A stretch of DNA of 64,000 bases, taken from positions 2,711,592 to 2,775,591 of the forward strand of contig JALGQZ010000007.1 of NCBI GenBank assembly GCA_023105745.1, in the 5' to 3' direction. The notes below the pieces were generated by a model. It did no database searches and had not been told where the DNA came from. It worked only from the letters and a program-made list of their open reading frames with translations. This document shows positions 1 through 10,823 of the stretch, piece by piece. Position 1 is the stretch's first letter. The number at the start of each line of letters is the position of its first letter. Source of the DNA: Austropuccinia psidii (Eukaryota; Basidiomycota; Pucciniomycetes; Pucciniales; Sphaerophragmiaceae). The translations under genes were made by a program, and so were the position numbers.

Positions 1-2
1 TA

Positions 3-272
3 AGTCTAATAAAACCTTACAGCTCAAGTGACAAGGAGTTATCTCCACTAAGAAATAAACCCCCACTTGAAATCCCCCCTTTGGAAGAAGGAGAAGAAAA
101 TAAAATTATGAAAGTTCTTAAAGAAAGAAGGACAAGAAACAAAAAAGAAAGAGAATACCTTGTAAGGTATAGAAATCTAACTCAAGAAGATGAATGGCTA
201 CTTGAGAGAGATATAACAAATGCTGATAAACTACTAAGGAGGTTTAGAAATGAAAGAAAACCTAAAGAATAA
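3..272 (+). CDS. C-terminal end of a Ty3/Gypsy polyprotein (chromodomain), element P, cut by the window edge
   Basis: The reading frame is already open at the window edge (frame 3) and runs to a TAA at 270-272. The first residues (SLIKPY) match the join that follows the integrase GPY/F module in this family; the D polyprotein reads SLVKPY at residues 1858-1863. A chromodomain-type segment follows (REYLVRY ... EDEWL), ending in an Arg/Lys-rich tail. Chromodomains of chromoviruses are thought to tether integration to modified histones. There is no start inside the window, so any internal Met is not a real start. The polypurine-like stretch and the 3' LTR follow directly, as expected for the 3' end of an LTR element. 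The 1-390 stretch otherwise contains only a 3' untranslated region of about 110 nt. Confidence 0.85.
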   Translation, partial: SLIKPYSSSDKELSPLRNKPPLEIPPLEEGEENKIMKVLKERRTRNKKEREYLVRYRNLTQEDEWLLERDITNADKLLRRFRNERKPKE

Positions 273-831
273 TAAAATAAAGCATTATTGAGCTTCAAGA
301 CTGGTAAAGTCTACTGAAGAGGTAGGACAGTGGATGATACCCTAATCACACATATCAGATTGTGGTACAATCTTTTTTGGTGGTAGGAAATGTGAGCCTT
401 TGAGATATGACCACATACCCAATAAGGTCACAAAACATACTTAGAGCAATTATACCTTTAAGATAATTATATTAAAATCACTTAGAACAATTACACATTA
501 AAAATAATTACTTTAAAAATACAAAAAATACCATAAATTGGTACAAAACTTGGTTTAACTTAAAAAACAATGAATCAACATATGAGATAAATTACTCCAT
601 TGGATTCCTCATGGTAAAATACACATATACCATTTTTATGGCATATCTGTAAAACCAATATTTAATGAGTTATAAGGAATAATACCTTATAAAAACCATA
701 AATCCTTATTTATTTCAAGAACCAATGAAACAACATGTGAAATAAATTGAACCATTGGATTCCCCATGAAAATCCACACATAAAACAATTAATGAGCTAA
801 TTACCAAAGCTAATACTTAAGGAATTAACCT

Positions 832-866
832 GAATATATGCACTTTTTTGGTCAACGCATATATTC
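832..866. repeat. Conserved inverted repeat in the U3 of the P/A-type LTR
   Basis: Arms GAATATATGC and GCATATATTC flank a 15-nt centre containing TTTTTTGGTCAA. The same perfect 10-bp arms and near-identical centre occur inverted at 9795-9829 in the A LTR, although the rest of the two LTRs has diverged. It could be a cruciform, a dyad binding site or an RNA hairpin; no function is known. Confidence 0.6.
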
Positions 867-1661
867 AAGGATCATAGCTAATATCTCTTAAACTATACAA
901 GATAGAGTGATGAACCAAAAATAAAGTTACCACGTAATTACTGTAAGAACACAGATATGAACTTTATTTTACAGCTTATAAACAAGGCTAAAACCTATGA
1001 TGAAATATTGATAAAAATCAACAGAGCTGTTGACCACTTTGTTGTGAAAGTGGTCCAAACTTAAAATAAAGTACACAGTTGGATTATACTAGTTCATTCG
1101 TGAAGAATGATGTAATTTTTATTAATAAATTCAGGGTGTAACCCCCTGAAATCATGATTTGCAGTTTAAAATATTGAATTTCGACAGAAAAGATGAGTTA
1201 CAAGAAAAATCATCAAAATTGGAGTTTTGATGATGTAATGAAAAGCTCTTGGAAGCATAATAGGGTTATGTCAGGCTATCAGAATTCACTCTCTCAATTA
1301 CTGTAGCGTGCAAAACCTAAGAGTGATTAAAGATCAAAGTTTGAGCTTAATTTGAGCAGTTATGATCACTCACTGTAACCTTAATTTAAGTTTAACAGTA
1401 ATATAAGTGATAAAATTGGTGAATACTATTAGTTTATGATTAAAACTAATAAAATCCACGAAAATTGTGGTTCTGCCAAGCCTCTGATGTCATCAACTTT
1501 AGAGTTATAGTGATAACTCTAAATAATGGTGTAATAATGATGCAATATGGTTTGATCATGATGTAATCATCTCCAAACCTTAAATTATTGATCAATTCCA
1601 GTGGATATGATCAGTACACGTCTACTAGAAGCCTGCTGGACTCTAGGAGGGAGGTATTTAC

Positions 1662-1670
1662 TATAAATAG
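1662..1670 (+). promoter_or_regulatory. TATA box of the P LTR
   Basis: TATAAATAG, followed by agctc and a pyrimidine-rich stretch ending in CCCCTCAG. The same block is present inverted in the A LTR (8991-8999), which marks the U3/R border in both copies. Confidence 0.65.
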
Positions 1671-2421
1671 AGCTCTTTTTAGTCTATTTTCCCCTCAGAC
1701 GCATCAAAAACATTAAATCAATTAAATCAAAGGTAATTTCTTTATTCTTTATATATAAAACTATTATATTATTAAAGACCAAATACCACTTTTGTTATAA
1801 TCATCTATTGTGACGTTATTAAATAATTTATTTAATTGTTTTTGCTAAAAATCTCTCTAAGAACTCATTTCCACGTAAAAATCAAGAATATTAGTAATTT
1901 TTCTTTATTTTTATTGTAAATACAATTTGAAAAGGTTTTATTTATAGTTTTTTGGCGTAAAATATTTCAAAATTATTATATTAAGTGTTGAAAGTAGGTT
2001 ATTTTCTCTTATTATAATAATTTTCTCTTTATTATTATTTTAATAATTCTTTAATTAATATAAATAGTATTTCTATCAATTTATAACTTTAATATTGGTA
2101 ATATTATTGTTATTAATTGTTTTTTATTCATAAAAAATAATTTTTTACGCCTTTATTCTTTGTTTGTAAAAATGATAAAGTGCTTTTAAATATATTAATT
2201 ATTTTATATTAATATGTTTATTTTATTATATTATATTTTATAATATAAATTATATTATTATATTTTATTAATAATATAATTAATTTTACGCCATAATTAT
2301 AATAATTCTTTATTATTATAATTATTTTTTTTTATCTTATTTATTTCATTTATAAGGACATTCATAGTACAATTAGTAAAGCTTAGTAATTTTTACTTAT
2401 TGTTTCATAGTCAAACCTTAC

Positions 2422-2950
2422 TATAATCCACTAAGTCCTTTTTGAGGGTATCATAAGGAAGTCTTGTATTCCAACCTTTTTCTAGCATTGCTGGTGTTTT
2501 CCCAGTGGAAGGATGGATTGATGTTTTATATGCCAGTTCAAGAGCTGGTATTAGAGTACACCAATCATGGCTAAAACCATCAGAATCTTTGAATTCTAGT
2601 CCATAAGCACAGAATCTTCTGATCATGTCCTCCAAGGTCTGTATCATTCTTTCTGCTAAACCATCAGTTTGAGGATGGTAAGCTGTTGAGAATGATAATT
2701 TTGTTCCAAACAAGTTATGGAGATTTGTCCACAATGCTGAAGTGAACTTTGAGTCTGTTTCACTTATAATATTCTGAAATAAGCCTGTATGGCTAATACC
2801 TTTATTCCATGTCATTATGGCTGTGTCCATAGATGTGTCATCTTTGTGACTTGGTAGGAACATGGGAGTTTTGCTATACCTTTTAACCAATACTAGGCAT
2901 GCATTATAGCTTCTGCCTCCTCCTGGAGGTAATGCTGTTACCCAATCCAT
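2422..2950 (-). pseudogene. Integrase catalytic core fragment of element A
   Basis: The rve integrase core begins MDWVTALPPGG (first catalytic Asp). The second Asp region reads ISETDSKF where the D element has ISDRDPKF, and [13 protein letters not shown] carries the catalytic Glu. The frame ends in LTR-derived residues because the coding sequence is cut at 2422 by the P LTR; the GPY/F and chromodomain parts are absent. It shares frame with the RNase H/zinc-binding piece at 2981-3991, separated only by a stop. Confidence 0.85.
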
Positions 2951-2980
2951 ATGAACTATTTCCCAAGGGGATTTTGGTTC

Positions 2981-3991
2981 TTAGATTTGGATCATCATTC
3001 CAAATTTTTTTACTGTGGCTCTGTTAGCTTTTTGACATCTGTCACAGGTTTGGCAGTATTCTGAAACATCTTTCTTCCAATTTGGCCACCAAGAGCAGGT
3101 TTTCACTCTTTCTAGTGTTCTGTCTTCTGAAAGATGTCCAGCTGCAACACTATCATGAAACTCATGTAAAATTGTGTTTTTCATGGTTCTATCTGTTAAG
3201 GCCATAACACATGTGTGTTTTGTTCTATGGTAAAGGATTCCATCAAGGAGGTGGAATCTTCCTTCATCATATGCCTTTTTCCATGTTTCATTTAATTTTG
3301 ATGAAAGTGATGGGTCTTTGCAGTCTTTCATGAGAAGTTGGCTTAAGATATGGCAATTCGTTTCTATCTTATAGATTTCTTTAACTTGGTTGAAGAATTC
3401 TGTGCCAATGTCTGTAACACATATTCCTTCTATGTGGTGCTCTGCCTTTGGTACCCATGCTGGATTGTCAGGGGTATGTTCTAGGGCCCATCTGCAAAGA
3501 CCATCTGCATTTTTATGGATATTGCCATATTTATGAACAATAGTCATATTTCCTCTGTATTCTTGGATAGCAATTTGCCATCTCAGCATATGTCTATTTA
3601 GTTTTCTCATATTTAATAGATATTTTATAGCATTACAGTCTGTAATCACATCAAATACTGTTCCATCCAAGTAATAATGTAATTTTTCTAAAGCCCACAC
3701 TAAGCAGAGGCATTCCATTTGGCTTGCTCCATATCTTGCTCCTGTTGGCTTTCTTTGTCTTGAAATAAAACAGATTCGTCCTTCTACTGGTTTATCATTG
3801 ATAATTTGTGTCTGGTGTAGTGCAGCACCTAGTCCTTTTCCACAAGCATCAATGTACAGTTTGAAGGGTAGTTTCCAATCTGGCATTAGAAGAAATGGGG
3901 CATTTGTCAAGGAATTTTTCAATTCTTCATATGCCTTGACTTTTTCTTCTGTCATTTCATAGACTGTTGGTTGGTCACATAGCTTATACAA
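2981..3991 (-). pseudogene. RNase H and integrase zinc-binding domain of element A
   Basis: An RNase H segment comes first ([43 protein letters not shown]). The integrase HHCC module follows (HEFHDS ... GHLSEDRT ... CQTCDRC). A stop separates it from the catalytic core, and a frameshift relative to the RT fragment lies between 3991 and 4018. The order RNase H then integrase is diagnostic for Ty3/Gypsy elements. Confidence 0.85.
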
Positions 3992-4017
3992 GGCTTTAGC
4001 AATTTTTGCAAAGTCTT

Positions 4018-4896
4018 TTATATGCTGTCTCTATAGTAACCAGCAAATCCTAGAAATGATTGCATTTCTTTTTTGGTTGGAGGCATTGTCTTAACTAGTA
4101 CTACTGCTACTTTATTCTTGTCTATGCCTAGACTAAGTCCAGATACAACATGTCCTAGTACTTTTAGTTCACTGTATGCAAAATGACACTTTTTCAAGGA
4201 AATTTTCATATTCACTTGGACTATTTTCTGTAGTAATCTTTCTAGTCTTGTAAGGTGATTTTCCCAAGTTTCTGAGAAAGGTATGATGTCATCAATATAG
4301 ATGATTAGCCATCCTTCTGATAATTCTTCAGGAAATATGGTGTTCATCATTGTTTGATAATGGGAAGGTGCTTTTTTTATGCCAAATGGCATTCTTAAGT
4401 ATTCAAAAATTCCACAGTGGACTATTATCCTTAGTAGTTTCTTGGCATTGTCTGTTAAGACATTTTGATGAAAACCCTTTAAGGCATCCATGGCTGTAAT
4501 GAACTTAGCTTGTGACAATTGTGTCAATGTCTCATTGATTCTGGGTATTGGGTATCTGTCTGGAATGGTATAGGTGTTCAGGGCTCTGAAGTCTCCTGCC
4601 ATCCTTGATTTTCCATTATGCCAAGTTATGATGACAGGTGTAGTGACCTCTACCTGTTCATTATGTCCTACCTTTCGTAATACACCAAGGTCAATCAATT
4701 CTTTAATGTGTACCTCCAAGGCTCCTCTAGCCCTTGGACTAGCTGGGTAAGCTGGTCTCCTTAGTAAAGGTGGGTAAGGCTTTTCAACATTAAGAACTAT
4801 ATCCACCTCATGCCCAATTATGGCACCTAGTGGCTCCTTGTCAGTTGCAAATGCATTTTTGTACTTGAATAAGAGGTCAATCAATTTTTCTTTCAT
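4018..4896 (-). pseudogene. Reverse transcriptase of element A
   Basis: RT fingers and palm are clear: [20 protein letters not shown], then MDALKGFHQN with the first catalytic Asp, then the YIDDI active site. The thumb/connection ([34 protein letters not shown]) follows. The segment upstream begins with RT-linker residues (EPLGAIIGHEVDI). All catalytic residues visible here are kept, but the frame is broken at both ends. Confidence 0.87.
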
Positions 4897-5097
4897 TTTT
4901 TTTGTTAATTCTTGATTGAATTCTGCCTCTTTGAGTTGTTCAGATATAAAAAGGTCCTTTCCCGGACTTTTCTCCTAATTCTTAATAAGTGTAATTTGTT
5001 TTTTGTTATTTAAGAAACCAAACTTTTGTCTTTTATTATCTCCTATGGTAAAATATCTGTCTTTTTGGTTAGAGATATCTATACAATAAATTGACAA

Positions 5098-5310
5098 CTA
5101 GTCATTTCCAAGTATGAAGTGATTACTAGTACAGTTGTCCATTACTACAAACTCTACTTTGATTCTGACACATTGTGAGGGGTGGGGAAAAATGAGTGTT
5201 AAATCAGTTATTCCAAGGCGCTTCATGCTCTCACTTGCACTACCAAATTTGACACCTTGTATTGGCATATCCCATTCCTCTTGCAGGTTTGGTTCTATAC
5301 ATTTTGGCAT
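5098..5310 (-). pseudogene. Protease remnant of element A with the active site deleted
   Basis: Only the C-terminal half of the retroviral-type aspartic protease is present (GVKFGSASESMK ... VVMDNCTSNHFILGND). The DNA at 5240-5310 can be read in two frames: one ends the gag frame (KPARGMGY...), the other enters the protease tail (MPIQGVKF). The DTG segment that should lie between them is absent, so a small deletion removed the active site and shifted the frame. The D polyprotein keeps this segment (DTGAS at residues 754-758). Confidence 0.75.
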
Positions 5311-6652
5311 CTTGTATATTTGTCAGGTTTGTGTCAGATGTCCCAACTTGTGGTAAGTTTGAGTTAACATCCAGAACTTCATAAATTATATCAATATTAT
5401 TAATTTGTGCATGAATTATATTGATTTCATCACTTTCAGAGCTTTCTGACTCTTCTGTCTCTTTTTCAGAGTCAGATTCCTCCTCTTTGTCATCGTGGTT
5501 TTCTGTTTCCACTATTTCATTGATCTTTGCCTTTTTGAGGCAATTATTGGCTAAGTGTCCAATACCTCCACATTTATGGCATTCTCTTTGCTCATTATTG
5601 TTGGATGTATTGGGCTTGAAGGATTCTTTTAATTTATCTTTTTTGATAAATGGCTTATTTGGGCTTTTAATGTCCAATTTCTTCCAAGTTCTGCCAATTT
5701 TTGTTCTTATCACTATATCTTCTAGTGCATTTATATATTCTTCTGTAGAGCATGGTTCTATACACCTGCTTCTCAGGGCATGTTCTAGTTCTCCTCCACA
5801 TTTCTTAAGTATTTTCATGTGCACCATTTTTTGTGACATTTCTGGGTACAGTGCATTAAGCCTTTCAACTTGTTTCAAGAACCAAGTTAAAGGTTTGTCT
5901 TTGTCCGGGTCAAAGAAAGAATTTTCAAACTCATTTTCTATCTTGTACCTCCATGCATCATTAGCCCACTTGGTGGTTATTTCTTGTTTCCACCAAGACG
6001 AGGTATTTTTGCCATTTGTCTGCCTCATGCCATAATACCATCTTTTTGCAGATTTTTCAAATAATGAGTGTAATTTTGCAATGATTAATTCATCTGGTAT
6101 GGCATAATCTTCTTGTAGCATGTCAATTGTTTTGACAAATGACATGTGGTCATATTCACCTTCTCCTGTGAATGTTGGCCATTCTTTTAATTGAGGTGCT
6201 TCCTTCATTAAGACTTGGTTATTGTCTTGGTTACTCAAGTCTGTTATGAATGGATTTGTTAATTCCTCTTTTGGTTTAACAGGGCTTCTTATGTGAGAAA
6301 ATGGTGTTGATAACTTTGGCATATTTGAGTTAGCCTCATTAATTTTATCCATTTTTACAGTAATAATCCTTATTTCACTTTGAATGTCATCTTTCAGATG
6401 CATTCCTGCTTCATCACTCTTTTCCACATGGTCCAAAAGTAATTTTTGGTGTGATGAATTATTTTCTTCAAATCTTTCTACAGAAATGCTCAATTTGTTT
6501 AATTTTTCTGTAAGATTATCAATACTCACATCATAATTGATTTTCAAAGTTTTTTCTTTGATATCACTTATGTATTTGTAGAACTCTTCTTGTCCTTGTA
6601 TTAATTTCTGAGTATTATCAATTAATACTTTTCGTTTATTATTTTCAATCAT
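5240..6652 (-). pseudogene. Gag of element A with CCHC zinc knuckle
   Basis: A 470-residue open stretch. The N-terminal part is Lys/Glu-rich and probably coiled-coil. A capsid-like core follows (EWPTFTGEGEYDHMSF ... WYYGMRQTNG ... WFLKQVERLNALYPEM ... GGELEHALRSRC), then a zinc knuckle CHKCGGIGHLANNC (CX2CX4HX4C) and an acidic tail. The D gag has the same order ([14 protein letters not shown] ... [16 protein letters not shown]). The capsid and knuckle would assemble particles and bind RNA. Upstream frames are shifted and the protease downstream is deleted. Confidence 0.85.
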
Positions 6653-6818
6653 AAATTTTATGTTATCAATTTCTTTGTTATTTTGTACAACAAGTTTTGT
6701 TAAAGATGATAAGCTATTATTTATTTCTTGGAAAGATCATAAACTATTTTTAATTTCTTTTAGAGGTACAATACTATTTTTAATTCTGTTAAAGTATTTA
6801 CAACATCAGGAGACAAGG

Positions 6819-7500
6819 TTATTTCTTTAGGAAATGGGGTTGTCTCATTCTTTGTTCCTCTTTGTCTTTGAATTCCATAAAGGTTCTGGCCATATTGAAG
6901 ACTTGTCCATGGCATCTTTTTGGATTTTGGGAATCCTGTAGCTTGGGGAATATGGTTTCCTCCAATTCTTTTTCTTGTTCTTCTTCCCTTCTTGGGGAAG
7001 TGGGTTGGCTTGGGGCTTGCTGGTAGAAGCTACTGGGGCTTCTTCCTGGGTTTCCTCCTTCTTTTTGGCATGGTACTCCTTGATCTTTTTGATTTGAGGT
7101 TTGGATGATAGTGGATTCCATCCATTGGAGTATCTCACTATTTCCTCCTCTTTGAGGAACTTGTTCAGGATGTGCCAGGAGTTCATCACTCCTTGGTGTA
7201 TTTGGGGCAACATTTCCCAATCTTTGTCCTTGTACACCATGTAGTACTGTTTGTACTGGCTCATGTAAAGGTCTATTTGTGCCCTCTGAATGTGAATTTT
7301 ACCTGTTTGAGTCACTCATACTTAGTTCCAATTCTGGTTCAGATATCATGGGCATTTCTGGGACTTGCCTTTGGGATAAGGCACTTCCTTGTGTTAATTT
7401 GGTTCCACTGGGGATATTGCCCTTCCTTTTCCCTTTTGAGGAATCACTTCTACCTCTGAGTCCAGCTCCATCTGATTTGATGGAGTATTAGGAGCCTCTT
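6819..7500 (-). pseudogene. Gag N-terminal region of element A, read in two overlapping frames
   Basis: Two long frames overlap. One (6819-7220) is Pro/Gln/Ser-rich and, after a frameshift, leads toward gag. The other (6845-7315) encodes a helical segment (DLYMSQYKQYYMVYKDKDWEM), then GVMNSWHILNKFL, GWNPL and a Lys-rich tail. The second frame has counterparts in B (14769-15152) and D (39762-40456), each with Tyr/Trp-rich helices followed by GW-x-P. The 5' part (7394-7500) continues the spliced exon upstream (EEAPNTPSNQMELDSEVEV). A stop follows VEPN, so the region is degenerate here. Confidence 0.6.
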
Positions 7501-7588
7501 CTGGTAGTAATATTTTAAGAAAAATAAGAAATAAGAAGATTTCAGAACAGGAAGTCTTCTTATGGCAATTTATAAATGAGGTACTCAC
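7501..7588 (-). other. Candidate 88-bp intron in the leader of element A
   Basis: On the minus strand the boundaries are GAAG|GTGAGTACC and TACTACCAG|AAGAGG. Joining the flanks keeps one frame (...HDSE|EEAPNTPSNQ...). Introns occur in the same place in elements B, D and E. Confidence 0.6.
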
Positions 7589-7738
7589 CTTCAGAGTCGT
7601 GAATAGTGGGTCCTGGAAAGTCCAATTTCTTGGCTTTCTTTTTCTTAGTGATTATTGGTGTTGGAGAGCTTTGGCAAGTTTCTTCCACCAATCTTTCAAC
7701 AGTTGTTTGGTTGTCCTCTGTTGGATTGTCTTCAAACA
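7589..7738 (-). other. Candidate leader coding exon of element A
   Basis: About 150 nt bounded upstream by a pyrimidine-rich acceptor (GTTTTTTAG|TGTTTG) and downstream by the GTGAGT donor. The frame is open and hydrophilic (ED..TEDNQTTVERL ... KKKKAKKLDFPGP) but has no Met, so translation would have to begin in an earlier exon or at a non-AUG codon. Exons of similar size and position occur in B, D and E. Confidence 0.5.
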
Positions 7739-8227
7739 CTAAAAAACACAAATAAGTATAAGTCTTTTATATAAAAGTGTTATTTTTGGTTAGATATGGC
7801 AATTTTACACGTAAAAATTGCTTTTATATCTTTTTGGAAAGTGAAAATAATTAAAGAAATGAAATTAAAATGAATAAAATAATTATTTTATTGGTTTTTA
7901 ATATTTTTAATATTTTTTATGTTTTTATTTTTAAAGGATAAAATAAAAATGAATATGATTCTTTTGTAAAATTAATTTATGATATAAAATTATTTTTAAT
8001 TTATAAATTATCTTTTTTAATAACTAGAGTCACTCAGAGAAAGTTTTTGCAAGTATAAGGATGTGAAAAACCACGTGTAAGACAGTACAATTGCTTTCCA
8101 AATGCCTCAATAGTTTTTAAAATCAATAAATATAAAATTATTATATAATTTTATGATTATAACTCTAATTTATTATTGGATAAACCCAATTAGAATATTT
8201 TTAAAGGTATTTTAGAGTAAACATCAT

Positions 8228-8242
8228 GGCCAGGCCCGCAAA
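8228..8242 (-). promoter_or_regulatory. Primer-binding-site-like motif of element A
   Basis: Directly after the 5' LTR the minus strand reads TTTGCGGGCCTGGCC. B, D and E have TTTGGGG(G)CCT(A/G)GCC in the same place, where the tRNA-primed first strand starts in LTR elements. The A copy has CGG instead of the expected TGG start, consistent with decay. I cannot name the priming tRNA. Confidence 0.5.
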
Positions 8243-8990
8243 GGTAAGGTTTGACTATGAAACAATGAGTAAAAATGACTAATACTTCACTTATTGTACT
8301 ATGAATGTCCTCATAAATAAATTAAATAAGATAAAGAATAATTATAATAATAAAGAATTATTATAATTATGGCATAAAATAGCTATATTATTAAATAAAT
8401 ATAATAACATAATTTATATTAAAAAAATAATATATGTAAAATAAATATATTAATATCAGATAATTAATATATTAAAAAGCACTTTATTATTGTTACCAAC
8501 AATTAATAAAGGCGTAAAAAATTGTTTTTTTATTAATAAAAAACAATTAGTAACAATAATATTACCAATATGAAAGTTATAAATTAATATAAATACTATT
8601 TATATCAATTATGGAATTATTAAAAAGTAATAATAGAGAAAACCTATTATAATAAGAGAAATAACCTACTTTTAATGCTTAATATAATAATTTTGAGTAA
8701 ATTTATGCCTAGAAATGTAAATGCAACTTATTTAAATTGTAGTTACAATAAAATTTAAGAGAAATTACAAATTTTCTTGGTTTTACGTGGAATTGAGGTT
8801 TTTGAGAGAAATTCAAACAAAACCATTAAATAATTGTAATAGTCATGTCAAAGATGAAGATTATTATAAGATGATATTTGGTATTTAATAATATAAAAGT
8901 TTTATATATAAAGAATAAAGAGATTACCTTTTTTATTTAATGATTTAATGTTTTGTAAGCGTCTGAGGGGAAAACAGAGTAAAAAGAGCT

Positions 8991-8999
8991 CTATTTATA
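8991..8999 (-). promoter_or_regulatory. TATA box of the A LTR
   Basis: TATAAATAG on the minus strand, in the same context (GGGAGGTGTTTACTATAAATA) as the P LTR copy. Confidence 0.6.
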
Positions 9000-9794
9000 G
9001 TAAACACCTCCCTCCTAGAGTCCAAAAGGCTTCTAGTAGATGTGCATTGATCATATCCACTGGAAGGGATCAATATTTTAAGGTTTGGTGATGATTAAAT
9101 CATCATTAAACCATATTATCTCATTATTATGCCATTCTTTAGAGTTATCACTATAACTCTAAGTTTAATGACGTCAAGGCTTTGCAGAACCCAAAATTTC
9201 GTGGATTTTATTAGTTTTAGTCATAAACTAACAGTATTCACCAATGATATCACTCATATGACTGTTAAACTTGATTTAAAGTTACAGTGAGTGATCATAA
9301 ATGATCAAATTAAGCTCAAACTTTGATCCTTCATAACTTTTGATATTTGCACGCTACAGCAATTCAGAGAGTGAATTCAAATAGCTTGGAATAACCCTAC
9401 TATTCTGCCAAGAGCATTTCATTCCATGATCAAAACCCTAATTTTGATGATTTTTCTTGTAACTAATTTTTTCTGTCAAAAGTTAATATTTCAAACTTCA
9501 AACCATGATTTCAAGGGGTTATACCTTGAATATTATAATAAAAAATACATCATTCTTCACGAATGAACTAGTAGAATCCAACTGTCTACTTCTTTTTAAG
9601 TTTGGATCACTTTCACAACAAAGTGGTCAACAGCTCTGTTGATTTTAGTCAATAATCCCTTACAGGTTTTAACCTGGTTTATAAATTGTGAAATAAACTT
9701 TATCTCTGTATTCCTACAGTAATTACGTGATTACTTTATTTTTTGGTTCATCACTCTATCATTCAAATTTCAACAGATATTAGCTAAAATCCTT

Positions 9795-9829
9795 GAATAT
9801 ATGCGTTGACCAAAAAAGTGCATATATTC
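9795..9829. repeat. U3 inverted repeat of the A LTR
   Basis: Perfect 10-bp arms GAATATATGC / GCATATATTC around a 15-nt centre with TTGACCAAAAAA. It is the reverse complement of 832-866. Confidence 0.6.
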
Positions 9830-10228
9830 AGCTTAATTCCTTAAGTATTGAATTTGGAGCTTAGCTTCTTAATTGTTTTATATGTGTATTTTTATGGAGA
9901 ATCCAATGGTGCAATTTCTTTGACATTTTTTTCCATTAGTCTTTGAAATAAATAAGGATTCGTGTTTTTTATAAGGTATTATTACTTATAACTCATTAAA
10001 TATTGACTTTACAGATATGCCATAAAAATGGTATACATGTATTTTACCATGGGGAATCCAATGGTATAATTTAGTTCACATGTTTTTAAATTGGAATTTA
10101 AGTTAAACCAAGCTCTATGCCAATTTATGGCATCTTTCTAGTTTTAAGGTAATTATTTTTAATGTATAATTATTTTAAGTATTTCTTGTGACCTTTTTGG
10201 GTATGTGGTAATATCTCAAAGTTTCAAA

Positions 10229-10811
10229 ATTTTGCATGATGTTTCACTTTATAAAGCAACATCTTGAAGCTGAAAGCTGTAGGATGAATGTCAATCAAGT
10301 CTTTCTTTAGTGTATCCGCTGGGGGTCTTGGATTCCATCCTTTTTCTAGTATAGCAGTTTGACCTGTGGAAGAATGGACTGATGTCTTATATTCCAATTC
10401 TAATGCAGGTATCAGAGTGCACCAGTCATGGGTAAAGCAATCTGAGTCTTTGAGTCCTAACCCATGAGCACATAATCTCCTGATCATGTCCTCTAAAGCT
10501 TGAATCATTCTTTCTGCCAATCCATCTGTTTGAGGGTGATATGCTGCTGAGAATGATAACTTGGTCCCAAAAAATCTGTGAAGATTGGTCCAAAGTGCAG
10601 ATGTGAATTTGGGATCTCTGTCACTTATAATATTCTTGGATAACCCTGTAGGAGAAATAACTCTACTCAATAGAAGAAGGGCTGTATCCATAGCAGTGTC
10701 ATCTTTACCACATTGTAATAATATGGGAGTTTTGCTATATCTGTCTACCATGACTAAACAAGCATTATACCTTTTGTCACCACCTGGAGGAAGTGCTGTG
10801 ACCCAATTCAT
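10229..10811 (-). pseudogene. Integrase core of element B, interrupted by element A
   Basis: Begins MNWVTALPPGG; the first catalytic Asp of the MDW motif is Asn here. It continues through [22 protein letters not shown] and [13 protein letters not shown], which keep the second Asp and the Glu. Reading stops after KVKHHAKF, where the A LTR begins. The D-to-N change alone would inactivate the enzyme. Confidence 0.82.
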
Positions 10812-10823
10812 GTGAACAACTTC

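Larger units (their letters stand above)
391..2421 (+). repeat. 3' LTR of element P (plus orientation)
   Basis: The LTR starts TGTGAGCC straight after a purine-rich run (ggtaggaaa) and ends ...CAAACCTTAC where minus-strand integrase coding DNA begins abruptly. It is the inverted counterpart of 8244-10228: same start (TTTGAGATAT), same TATA segment, same end. The length is about 2.03 kb. It contains a U3 inverted repeat at 832-866, two copies of a CCATTGGATTCC motif near 597 and 761, and a TATA box at 1662. The terminal CA expected after CTTA is not clear, so the right boundary is good to about 2 bp. The upstream LTR of element P lies outside the window. Confidence 0.82.
2422..10228 (-). mobile_element. 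Ty3/Gypsy chromodomain-family retroelement A, 3' part missing
   Basis: In minus order the element has a 5' LTR (8244-10228), a PBS-like motif, a short spliced leader exon, gag, a protease remnant, RT, RNase H and part of integrase, stopping at 2422. The P LTR begins there in opposite orientation, so element P (or its relic) appears inserted in the A integrase gene. The rest of A would lie beyond the left window edge. The body is recognisable throughout but carries stops, frameshifts and a deletion across the protease active site, so it is inactive. Confidence 0.82.
8244..10228 (-). repeat. 5' LTR of element A (minus orientation)
   Basis: Inverted homologue of 391-2421: the minus strand starts near 10228 with ...ACTTTGAGATAT and ends ...CATAGTCAAACCTTAC at 8244. 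It holds the U3 inverted repeat (9795-9829), a TATA box (8991-8999) and the CCCCTCAGACGC block. The right end cuts the B integrase frame, showing that A inserted into B. About 1.99 kb, clearly diverged from the P LTR. Confidence 0.82.

Noticed and set aside
5421..6035. 204-residue plus-strand ORF
   Set aside because: It is antisense to the element A gag, which has the zinc knuckle and capsid motifs; the plus frame is Ser/Leu-rich shadow coding.
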